Shown here in pieces: positions 1-6,421 of a DNA stretch of 16,518 nt. The stretch comes from Clostridia bacterium (GTDB taxonomy: Bacteria; Bacillota_A; Clostridia; Peptostreptococcales; JAAYPU01). The position numbers and the translations under genes were made by a program. The DNA lies in assembly GCA_022360735.1 (NCBI GenBank), contig JAKSCF010000637.1, forward strand, positions 1 to 16,518, in the 5' to 3' direction. The notes beneath the pieces were generated by a model, which worked only from the letters and a program-made list of their open reading frames with translations, did no database searches and was not told the origin of the DNA. Position 1 is the first letter of the stretch. Each line of letters starts with the position of its first letter.

Positions 1-29
1 CTTATATTTGTTAGGGAGGGACAACAAAT

Positions 30-1919
30 ATGACAAATTTTAAAGATGCCAAAATATTGGACATCAATCTAACAGACCAGACCTATGAGGTCAAAACACT
101 TGCAGGAGACATATACAGAAAGTATCCCGGGGGCTCGGCACTGGGCATGTATTTAATGCTCAAAAACATGAAGCCGGGAGTAGAACCGCTGTCTCCTGAA
201 AATTTATTAATCTTTTCAGTATCGCCATTAACAGGATTACCCATTAGCGGGCAAAGCAGAATGACGGTAACCACAAAAAGTCCGTTAACGGGTACGGCAG
301 GCGACTCACAAGTAGGAGGATTTATTCCGGCACACGTTAAAGGAAATGGATACGATTCTATCCTATTCAGAGGAAAAGCAGAAAAACCTGTTTATGTTTA
401 CATTAACCAAGACCGAGTCGAATTTAAAGATGCAAAAAATGTTTGGGGTAAAATTACAGGAGAATCCGAAGAAATCATTAAAGAAGAACTGGGCGAAAAG
501 AATATTGAAATGTCACTCATCGGACCCGGTGGAGAAAACCTGGTTAAATTTGCAAGCATCATGCACCAAAGAAGCCGTGCCAATGGCAGAAACGGTGTAG
601 GTGCCGTTATGGGTTCCAAGAACTTAAAAGCAATGGTGGTTAAAAAACAAAGACCTGCAAAACCCGTTAATATGGATGGCTTTAAAACCCTTACAAAAGA
701 TGTAAAAGAAAGAATAAAAGCAAATGAAGTTATGGTGGATACGGCATTAAACGGAACGGCTGGCGTAACAGACTTTCATTTGGATGAAGGATTTCTGCCA
801 AGTCGAAACTGGAAAAGAGGCTACTTAGAAGGTGGAGAAGCCATAAAAGGAGACACTATAACAAAAAACATCTTAAAAGAAAGAGACACATGCTTTGCAT
901 GTGCCATTCGATGTAAAGGTGTTGTAGAAATAGAAGGAAAAGTGGATCCGGCTTATGGGGGTCCTGAGTATGAAACCGTATGTACATTTGGATCATATTG
1001 TGACAACACAAACTTAGAAGACATCTGCTATGCCAACCAATTATGCAACATGTATGGCATAGATACCATTTCCTGTGGAGCGACCATTGCATTTGCCATG
1101 GAATGCTTTGAAAATGGATTACTTACAAAAGAAAATTCAGATGGAATGGAATTGAAATTTGGAGATGGTAGTATATTTGGAGAAATCATTCCAAAGATAG
1201 CAAACAGAGAAGGAAAACTGGGAGACTTATTGGCTGAAGGCAGTGCAAGAGCAGCAGAGAAAATAGGCGGCGGTTCGGAGAAATATGTAATGGCAGTTAA
1301 AAAACAAGAAATGCCGGCACATATGCCGCAAATGAAGCCAAACCTGGCCATTAACTATGCGGTAAATCCCTTTGGAGCAGATCATCAATCTTCAGAGCAT
1401 GACCCTGCATTAATGGCACCAAAAGACTCTAACGACTGGAAATGGGTGAACCTGCTCAATGGCTTTGAGGCATGTGACGCATATGGCGTACTGGATGAAA
1501 ACAAAGCAAAATTTGCTTTGGAAACCCAAAAATTCTACTCCATGTTAGATACATTAGGACTATGCCAATTTGCATGGGGACCAGCATGGCAATTGTATGG
1601 GCCGGAAGAATTGGTAGAATTCTGTCAATACGGATCAGGCTGGGATGCAAGCATAAAAGAGCTGCAGGAAGTTGGAGAAAGAAGAATCAACCTGATGAGA
1701 ATGTTCAATGCAAAAGAAGGCTTCACACGTAAAGAAGATGTGATTCCGGAGAGACTATTTGATGCGATTCCGGACGGACCTAATGCAGGAACTCAGCTAA
1801 GCAAAGAAGATTTTGAAGTCGCTTTAAACAAATATTATGAATTAGCTGGATGGGATCAAGAGACAGGTAACCCAACACCCGAAACCCTTAAGCGCCTAGA
1901 TATAGACTGGTTGATTTGA
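30..1919 (+). CDS. aor: Tungsten/molybdenum-dependent aldehyde:ferredoxin oxidoreductase (AOR family)
   Basis: 629 aa, the usual length of the family. AOR enzymes oxidise aldehydes to carboxylic acids in the cytoplasm with a tungsten (or Mo) bis-pyranopterin and a [4Fe-4S] cluster, passing electrons to ferredoxin. Visible: an N-terminal AOR domain (about 1-205) with the conserved GPGGENLVKFA and NGRNGVGAVMGSKNLKA stretches (165-201); the cluster motif CxxCxxxC at C288, C291 and C295, and a distal candidate fourth ligand C512 in the LGLCQFAWG context; and the conserved MYGIDTISCG segment near 341-350. The ATG at 30 follows a strong AGGGAGG site at 13-19; the promoter lies outside the window. 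A ThiS/MoaD-like gene follows, as is common beside AOR genes, and two putrescine-type aminotransferases lie downstream, making an amino-aldehyde such as 4-aminobutanal a plausible substrate. The family is secure; the substrate and the metal (W or Mo) are inference. Confidence 0.96.
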   Translation: MTNFKDAKILDINLTDQTYEVKTLAGDIYRKYPGGSALGMYLMLKNMKPGVEPLSPENLLIFSVSPLTGLPISGQSRMTVTTKSPLTGTAGDSQVGGFIPAHVKGNGYDSILFRGKAEKPVYVYINQDRVEFKDAKNVWGKITGESEEIIKEELGEKNIEMSLIGPGGENLVKFASIMHQRSRANGRNGVGAVMGSKNLKAMVVKKQRPAKPVNMDGFKTLTKDVKERIKANEVMVDTALNGTAGVTDFHLDEGFLPSRNWKRGYLEGGEAIKGDTITKNILKERDTCFACAIRCKGVVEIEGKVDPAYGGPEYETVCTFGSYCDNTNLEDICYANQLCNMYGIDTISCGATIAFAMECFENGLLTKENSDGMELKFGDGSIFGEIIPKIANREGKLGDLLAEGSARAAEKIGGGSEKYVMAVKKQEMPAHMPQMKPNLAINYAVNPFGADHQSSEHDPALMAPKDSNDWKWVNLLNGFEACDAYGVLDENKAKFALETQKFYSMLDTLGLCQFAWGPAWQLYGPEELVEFCQYGSGWDASIKELQEVGERRINLMRMFNAKEGFTRKEDVIPERLFDAIPDGPNAGTQLSKEDFEVALNKYYELAGWDQETGNPTPETLKRLDIDWLI

Positions 1920-1937
1920 GATAGAGATCATGAAACG

Positions 1938-1964
1938 TAGGGGCGGGTCTCCGTGCCCGCCCTA
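1938..1964. repeat. GC-rich hairpin, possible dispersed intergenic repeat
   Basis: GGGCGGG (1941-1947) pairs perfectly with CCCGCCC (1956-1962) around an 8-nt loop; TA pairs flank it at 1938-1939 and 1963-1964, with one bulged G. It is far richer in GC than the surrounding AT-rich sequence and sits between the AOR stop codon and the ThiS-like gene. No T-tract follows, so it does not look like a standard intrinsic terminator. It resembles short GC-hairpin intergenic repeats seen in many bacterial genomes (recalled, not searched). It could also attenuate or stabilise the aor transcript. Confidence 0.55.
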
Positions 1965-2042
1965 AATGTAAATTCAAACTAAACTTATACTTACACTATC
2001 CCCTGTAACCTGTTCCCTGTTTCCTTAAAAAAAGGTGGTGTT

Positions 2043-2243
2043 ATGATGAAAGTAACCATTAACAATAAAGAAAAGATTATTCCTGAAGGTTTAACGGTAG
2101 CAGAGCTATTGAAGCATTTGGAGATGAAATCCAAAACTTCAGTATGGGTCAATGGATATCAACTACTGTTAAAAGAGTATGAGCAGTTTAAAATAAATGA
2201 GAATGATGTCATTAAAATATTGAAGATTATAGGCGGCGGATAA
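2043..2243 (+). CDS. ThiS/MoaD-type beta-grasp sulfur carrier protein
   Basis: 66 aa, typical for ThiS/MoaD. These small ubiquitin-fold proteins carry sulfur as a C-terminal thiocarboxylate, for the dithiolene of molybdopterin (MoaD) or for thiazole (ThiS). Visible: an N-terminal beta strand, the LTVAELLKHLEM helix region, the SVWVNGYQL strand, and a C-terminal NENDVIKILKIIGGG tail ending in the required Gly-Gly. The start is preceded by AAAGGTGGT (2031-2039); two consecutive ATG codons (2043 and 2046) are both usable. It lies 123 bp after aor, with a GC hairpin in the gap, and no terminator is evident between them. Proximity suggests it supplies sulfur for the AOR pyranopterin cofactor, but ThiS versus MoaD function cannot be settled from sequence alone. 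Confidence 0.85.
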   Translation: MMKVTINNKEKIIPEGLTVAELLKHLEMKSKTSVWVNGYQLLLKEYEQFKINENDVIKILKIIGGG

Positions 2244-2364
2244 TAATGATTTGCTTTTTTAATATTAAAAGATGATTAGACTGGATTTAGGAAAGATAAT
2301 ACTCATGCAATGCATGGTTATTAATAGCAGTTGTTAAAATTGATTATAAAGGAGGATGTTATAA

Positions 2365-3723
2365 GTGACTGCTTACAAAGATGCTGCTTTGAAAGAAGCG
2401 TCAAGAGTGTATGATCTAATTCTATCTGATAAATTAGATGACGCTCAAAAAAAATCAGTAATAGAGGATTCGGTAGAAAATTTTAATGCCCATGTTAATC
2501 CAGGTTGGTTGGAATACAGAAAATCTGTATCAACTGATGCAACTTTTGTAGAGTGGGAATCTGAAGGTGTACATTTCTATGATGTAAATAAAACAGAATT
2601 TATCGATTGCTTAGGTGGATTTGGTATTTATAGCTGTGGACATAGAAATCCGGAAATTGTTAAAGCTGTTGAATCACAGCTTAGCAAGTATTGTCTTCAT
2701 AGTCAAGAACTGGTTGATCCGTTAAGAGGATACCTTGCAAAGCTTTTAGCTATGATTACGCCTGGAGACTTAAAATATTCATTCTTTACCAATGGTGGAG
2801 CAGAAGCAGTAGAAATGGCATTAAAGCTGGCTAGACTTGCTACTGGTGGCAAATGGTACATCTCTACCATCAATGCATTCCACGGAAAATCATTGGGTGC
2901 AATCTCAATGGGTGGTAAAGGGTCTTATAGAGAACCGTACTTGCCTATGATTCAGCAAGTACAACACGTTGAATATGGTGATGCCGAAGCAATGGAAAAA
3001 GCAATCAAAAACCTTCAACATGTAGGAGAAAAAGTTGCTGCTGTAATCATTGAGCCTATTCAAGGAGAAGCTGGTATTATTATTCCGCCTGAAGGATATC
3101 TAAAGAGAGTAAGAGAAATATGTGATGAGACAGGTGTTGCTCTTATTTTTGACGAAATCCAAACAGGTATGGGAAGATGTGGATCCATGTTCAGATGTGA
3201 AGCTGAAGGTGTAGCACCTGATATTATGACTTATGGTAAAGCTTTTGGCGGCGGCGTAATGCCCATTACCGGTATTATTGCTAATTCTAAAATGTGGACA
3301 CAAGATATCATTGATAACCCATGGATTTTGGGATCGCCTACTTTCGGTGGCAATCCGCTAGCTTGTTCTGCAGCCATTGCAACGATTAAATACATGCTGG
3401 AAAATGATCTTCCTCAGCAAGCAAAAGAGAAAGGCGAGTATTTAACAGAAAAATTAGCGGCAATTCAAGCAAAATATCCTAAGCTCCTTATAGGCGTAAG
3501 AGGAATGGGTATGTTATTTGGTCTTGAATTCCCAGAATCAGAAATGGGATATTCGGTTGCTAAAGGTTTGTTTGCTAGAAAGGTTATGACTGCCGGTACA
3601 CTTGTTAATGCTAAAACATTAAGAATTGAGCCGCCTCTAATTATGAATTATGAAACAATTGATGAAGTGCTTAAGAGACTGGATGAAGCATTAGCAGACA
3701 CTTATAAAGAATTTAATTTATAA
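2365..3723 (+). CDS. patA: Class III PLP aminotransferase, putrescine aminotransferase type (copy 1)
   Basis: 452 aa; E. coli putrescine aminotransferase (PatA/YgjG, 459 aa) shares the same signature blocks as I recall them: VNPGWLEYRKSV (44-55), IDCLGGFGIY (80-89), LHSQELVDPLRGYLAK (111-126), FDEIQTGMGR (262-271) and FGGNPLACSAA (327-337). The likely PLP Schiff-base lysine is K292 in TYGKAFGGG, with D263 contacting the pyridine nitrogen. The reaction is putrescine + 2-oxoglutarate -> 4-aminobutanal + glutamate. The start is GTG at 2365, supported by AAAGGAGG at 2348-2355; no better ATG exists nearby. A terminator follows at 3744-3788, so it is probably transcribed separately from copy 2. Cadaverine or another omega-amine could be the real substrate. 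The family is secure, the substrate likely. Confidence 0.9.
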   Translation: MTAYKDAALKEASRVYDLILSDKLDDAQKKSVIEDSVENFNAHVNPGWLEYRKSVSTDATFVEWESEGVHFYDVNKTEFIDCLGGFGIYSCGHRNPEIVKAVESQLSKYCLHSQELVDPLRGYLAKLLAMITPGDLKYSFFTNGGAEAVEMALKLARLATGGKWYISTINAFHGKSLGAISMGGKGSYREPYLPMIQQVQHVEYGDAEAMEKAIKNLQHVGEKVAAVIIEPIQGEAGIIIPPEGYLKRVREICDETGVALIFDEIQTGMGRCGSMFRCEAEGVAPDIMTYGKAFGGGVMPITGIIANSKMWTQDIIDNPWILGSPTFGGNPLACSAAIATIKYMLENDLPQQAKEKGEYLTEKLAAIQAKYPKLLIGVRGMGMLFGLEFPESEMGYSVAKGLFARKVMTAGTLVNAKTLRIEPPLIMNYETIDEVLKRLDEALADTYKEFNL

Positions 3724-3743
3724 TATAATTGATTGCATATCTC

Positions 3744-3788
3744 ACTCCCGTTACCATGTTATCCATGTTGGCGGGAGTTTTGGTTTTA
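3744..3788 (+). terminator. Intrinsic terminator after patA copy 1
   Basis: ACTCCCG (3744-3750) pairs with CGGGAGT (3772-3778), possibly extended inside by CCA/TGG, and is followed by interrupted T runs (TTTTGGTTTT). It starts about 20 bp after the stop codon. The stem is GC-rich, but the T-tract is broken by GG. Confidence 0.7.
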
Positions 3789-3968
3789 AGATTTAAAAGG
3801 TTATAAAAACGAATGATATAAAAATCTTAAATATAAGAAAAAATATCAAATGCTATACACTTTTGCAAAATAACCGAAGTGTAAAAATATTTAGAATAAA
3901 TGTAGTAATCTCGCAATACCAATACTCCCAAGGCTTATAATTGTCATGTTTGTCAATAGCTGCATCTG

Positions 3969-3985
3969 TTGGCATGATTATTGAA
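3969..3985 (+). promoter_or_regulatory. Possible sigma-54 promoter for patA copy 2
   Basis: TTGGCATGATTATTGAA matches the sigma-54 pattern TTGGCAYR-N4-TTGCW except for A in place of C in the -12 element, and it keeps the GG-N10-G spacing. It would start transcription about 50 bp upstream of the GTG start. No bacterial enhancer-binding protein gene is in the window, and a weak sigma-70 promoter overlaps (TTGTCA at 3950, CATGAT at 3973). Confidence 0.35.
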
Positions 3986-4049
3986 TATATAGGAATGTAG
4001 CAATTAAATAATTAAATTAAAGTTTTAAAGTATAAAGGAGGAGTATACT

Positions 4050-5408
4050 GTGACAGCTTACAAAGATGCAGCTTTAAAAGAAGCTAAAAGAGTAATGGAT
4101 TATATCCTTAAAGATGACCTTGCAAAGGATGAAAAGGATCAAATCGTAGCGGACTCTATTGATAACTTTAACAACAACGTTAACCCAGGGTGGTTAGAAT
4201 ACAGAAAATCTGTATCAACTAACTCTGCTTTCGTTGAGTGGACAGATTCTGAAGAACACTTTGTTGACCTTTATGGAAATGAATTTATCGATTGTCTTGG
4301 TGGTTTCGGTATCTATACATGTGGACATAGAAATCCTGAGATTCTTAAATATGTTCAAGCGCAGTTAGGAAGATACGCATTACACAGTCAAGAATTAGTA
4401 GACCCGCTAAGAGGATACCTTGCAAAATTATTATCAATGATTACACCTGGAGACCTTCAATATGCTTTCTTCACAAATGGTGGAGCAGAAGCAGTAGAAA
4501 TGGCTCTTAAACTTGCCAGACTTGCTACCGGCGGCAGATGGTTCATTTCAACAGTAGGCGCATTCCACGGAAAATCAATGGGAGCAATCTCAATGGGTGG
4601 AAAAGGTGCTTACAGAGAAGACTACACGCCCATGATTCAACAAGTACAACATGTAAAATTCGGTGATGCAGATGCTGCTGAAGCGGCAATTAAAAACTTG
4701 CAAGCTGTAGGAGAAAAAGTTGCAGCAATTATCGTTGAGCCTGTTCAAGGCGAAGCCGGCGTAATAATTCCACCGGAAGGATACCTTGCTAGATTAAGAG
4801 AAATCTGTGACGAAACAGGTGTAGCACTAATATTTGACGAAATCCAAACGGGTATGGGTAGATGCGGCACCATGTTTAGATGTGAAGCTGAAGGCGTTGT
4901 GCCCGATATCATGACTTATGGAAAAGCTTTCGGTGGTGGTATCATGCCTATTACCGGTATTATCGCAAGACCTAAGATGTGGATTGACAAACTGGTTGAA
5001 AATCCATGGATTCTTGGATCACCAACATTTGGTGGAAACCCATTAGCTTGTTCAGCTGCTATCGCTACAATCGGTTACATGCTGGAGCATGACATTCCAG
5101 GTCAAGCAAAAGCTAAAGGTGAGCACTTCATGAAAGAGCTTGCAAAATTACAAGAAAAATATCCAAAGCTGCTGGTAGATTTCAGAGGGGCCGGTCTTCT
5201 TATCGCTATGGAATTCCCGGTAGCAGAAATGGGATACTCTGTAACTAAAGGATTATTCGCACGTAACGTCATGACAGCGGGTACACTGGTAAATGCCAAA
5301 ACAGTAAGAATTGAGCCACCTGCAACAATGACTGATGAGACCATTGACATCGTTATATCAAAACTGGATGAAGCAATGGCAGATACTTACAAAGAATTTA
5401 ATCTATAG
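4050..5408 (+). CDS. patA: Class III PLP aminotransferase, putrescine aminotransferase type (copy 2)
   Basis: 452 aa, aligning with copy 1 from end to end without a gap; a hand count gives about 344 identical residues (76%). All catalytic landmarks are kept at the same positions: the likely PLP lysine K292 in TYGKAFGGG, D263 in FDEIQTGMGR, and FTNGGAEAVE at 141-150. The proposed reaction is putrescine + 2-oxoglutarate -> 4-aminobutanal + glutamate. The start is GTG at 4050 after AAAGGAGG (4034-4041), the same start codon and ribosome binding site as copy 1. Differences cluster at residues 20-40, 64-76, 101-110 and 312-317 and in the C-terminal third, so the pair may differ in substrate preference or only in expression. 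It has its own upstream region and ends at a bidirectional terminator shared with the converging regulator gene. Confidence 0.9.
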   Translation: MTAYKDAALKEAKRVMDYILKDDLAKDEKDQIVADSIDNFNNNVNPGWLEYRKSVSTNSAFVEWTDSEEHFVDLYGNEFIDCLGGFGIYTCGHRNPEILKYVQAQLGRYALHSQELVDPLRGYLAKLLSMITPGDLQYAFFTNGGAEAVEMALKLARLATGGRWFISTVGAFHGKSMGAISMGGKGAYREDYTPMIQQVQHVKFGDADAAEAAIKNLQAVGEKVAAIIVEPVQGEAGVIIPPEGYLARLREICDETGVALIFDEIQTGMGRCGTMFRCEAEGVVPDIMTYGKAFGGGIMPITGIIARPKMWIDKLVENPWILGSPTFGGNPLACSAAIATIGYMLEHDIPGQAKAKGEHFMKELAKLQEKYPKLLVDFRGAGLLIAMEFPVAEMGYSVTKGLFARNVMTAGTLVNAKTVRIEPPATMTDETIDIVISKLDEAMADTYKEFNL

Positions 5409-5424
5409 TTAAAAATAAATACAC

Positions 5425-5461
5425 AAAAAAAGCATACGGCTTAGTCGTATGCTTGCTTTTT
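5425..5461. terminator. Bidirectional terminator between patA copy 2 and the LuxR gene
   Basis: AAGCATACG (5430-5438) pairs perfectly with CGTATGCTT (5446-5454) around a 7-nt loop. An A-tract lies on the left (5425-5431) and a T-tract on the right (5457-5461), so it can end transcription from both converging genes. Confidence 0.85.
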
Positions 5462-5466
5462 GTATA

Positions 5467-6237
5467 TTAATCATTTAAATGAATCACTTTGATAAGTTGT
5501 GTACGGCTGTTTACATTTAATTTCTTGAAGATATTGCTTAAATGCTTTTTTACAGTAGTAGCACTGATAAATAAAATATCGCTTATTTCTTGATTAGAAA
5601 AACCATCCATTACCAATTCTATAATTTCCCATTCTCTGTTGGTTAAATGATATTCTTCTATAGGATCGTCGCTTTCTTTTGTCTTAACAATTGAATTTTT
5701 TATGCCCTGAGGAAACACTTGAAATAACCGATTAGATAAATGAGAATTCAATATATTTAATATAAATAAATCCTTTTCTGAAAGATTTTTATGCTCCTCC
5801 GATCGGAATACCGTCACCGTACCCAGCAAGTGCCCGTCTTGAACAATGGTTGTACCACCGGCAAAATAGCTGTTAGTAGGGCACATCCATTCTTTAAAAT
5901 ACTCTGTGCTCTCTCTTTGTTTATTATTTAATAAATCTGTGTCTCTATATATAACAGAATTAGGCTGAAAGTGAATCCATCTGGTATAGTCGATATGTTG
6001 ATAATATTCATAGTAATTTTTCAAATATTCTATAGGTATATTGATTGAAATAGGATCAAAAAAAAGGTAATTATTTTTACTTTTAACGCTAAAATCAAAT
6101 AGAGCACTATCATAAGACACAAGTAATTGAAGAGACTCCAGGAAATGCTTTCTCATTTTTTTTAGATCAGAAGTTTTATAAATAGAAAAAATCATATCGT
6201 TAATTGATAACCATTCATTTTGTTTCAGTAATGTCAT
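5467..6237 (-). CDS. LuxR-family transcriptional regulator
   Basis: 256 aa from the preferred ATG. The C-terminal LuxR/NarL helix-turn-helix lies at about 198-248: LTNREWEIIELV, then SNQEISDILFISATTVKKHLSNIF and KLNVNSRTQL. The N-terminal 170 residues look like a ligand-sensing module, possibly GAF-like (FAGGTTIVQDGHLLGTVTVF near 125-144), without a phosphoacceptor receiver domain. I prefer the ATG at 6237 because AGAGGTGG (6251-6244) sits 6 nt upstream; a TTG at 6243 would lie directly against that site. It is transcribed convergently with patA copy 2 and divergently from the ureohydrolase gene, which fits a local regulator of both. A palindrome overlaps its own predicted -35, suggesting autoregulation. 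The ligand is unknown; a polyamine or guanidino compound is a guess from context. Confidence 0.88.
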   Translation of the reverse strand: MTLLKQNEWLSINDMIFSIYKTSDLKKMRKHFLESLQLLVSYDSALFDFSVKSKNNYLFFDPISINIPIEYLKNYYEYYQHIDYTRWIHFQPNSVIYRDTDLLNNKQRESTEYFKEWMCPTNSYFAGGTTIVQDGHLLGTVTVFRSEEHKNLSEKDLFILNILNSHLSNRLFQVFPQGIKNSIVKTKESDDPIEEYHLTNREWEIIELVMDGFSNQEISDILFISATTVKKHLSNIFKKLNVNSRTQLIKVIHLND

Positions 6238-6272
6238 TATCAACCACCTCTCATGTTCCTATTTTGCTGGCA

Positions 6273-6301
6273 ATTATAACATAACATTAATAAACATTCA
6301 A
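6273..6301 (-). promoter_or_regulatory. Predicted sigma-70 promoter of the LuxR gene
   Basis: Read on the minus strand: TTGAAT (6301-6296), 17-bp spacer, TATAAT (6278-6273). The 5' leader before the ATG at 6237 would be about 30 nt. The -35 overlaps the palindrome at 6299-6310. Confidence 0.65.
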
Positions 6302-6310
6302 CTATAGTTG
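6299..6310. promoter_or_regulatory. Palindrome CAACTATAGTTG, candidate operator
   Basis: This perfect 12-bp palindrome overlaps the -35 of the divergent LuxR gene. It is followed directly by a GTAGTAT element (6310-6316), which recurs 41 bp away (6351-6357) inside the larger palindrome. It is a candidate autoregulatory site. Confidence 0.45.
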
Positions 6311-6334
6311 TAGTATATGCAAAAATTGGTGCTT

Positions 6335-6363
6335 TTTAAATACTACTTAAGTAGTATTATAAT
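6335..6363 (+). promoter_or_regulatory. Predicted promoter of the ureohydrolase-transporter operon
   Basis: TTTAAA (6335-6340; 4 of 6 match TTGACA), 17-bp spacer, TATAAT (6358-6363). The spacer is almost entirely the 20-bp palindrome described separately. The distance to the ATG at 6422 gives a leader of about 50 nt. Confidence 0.55.
6339..6358. promoter_or_regulatory. Perfect 20-bp palindrome, candidate LuxR-type operator
   Basis: AATACTACTTAAGTAGTATT is a perfect palindrome (arms 6339-6348 and 6349-6358) filling the space between the predicted -35 and -10 of the ureohydrolase operon. Twenty bp is also the size of classical lux-box operators, though the sequence differs. The position favours repression or tight control by the adjacent regulator. 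Confidence 0.6.
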
Positions 6364-6421
6364 AAAAATTCACCATTTGGGCAATTTGAAATATTCAGAA
6401 ATTTTAATAAAATTAGAAAAA

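Larger units (their letters stand above)
3724..4049. other. Intergenic region between the two patA copies (326 bp)
   Basis: No gene is seen here. The first part holds the terminator of patA copy 1 (3744-3788). The middle (about 3790-3930) is AT-rich with nothing I can assign. The last part contains a direct repeat of TTGTCA (3941-3946 and 3950-3955), a sigma-54-like element (3969-3985) and the AAAGGAGG ribosome binding site (4034-4041) of copy 2. A sigma-70 alternative is TTGTCA at 3950-3955, 17 bp, then CATGAT at 3973-3978. Confidence 0.6.

Noticed and set aside
1938..1964. Intrinsic terminator after aor
   Set aside because: The hairpin is strong but lacks any following T-tract, so it was recorded as a repeat rather than a terminator.
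2304..2316. Odd palindrome CATGCAATGCATG upstream of patA copy 1
   Set aside because: Only six base pairs per arm, no promoter elements could be aligned with it, and it has no counterpart before copy 2; chance cannot be excluded.
6317..6421. A 35-codon N-terminal extension of the ureohydrolase from ATG 6317
   Set aside because: No ribosome binding site, low-complexity AT-driven composition (runs of Ile, Tyr, His), and it would cover the predicted promoter and the 20-bp palindrome.
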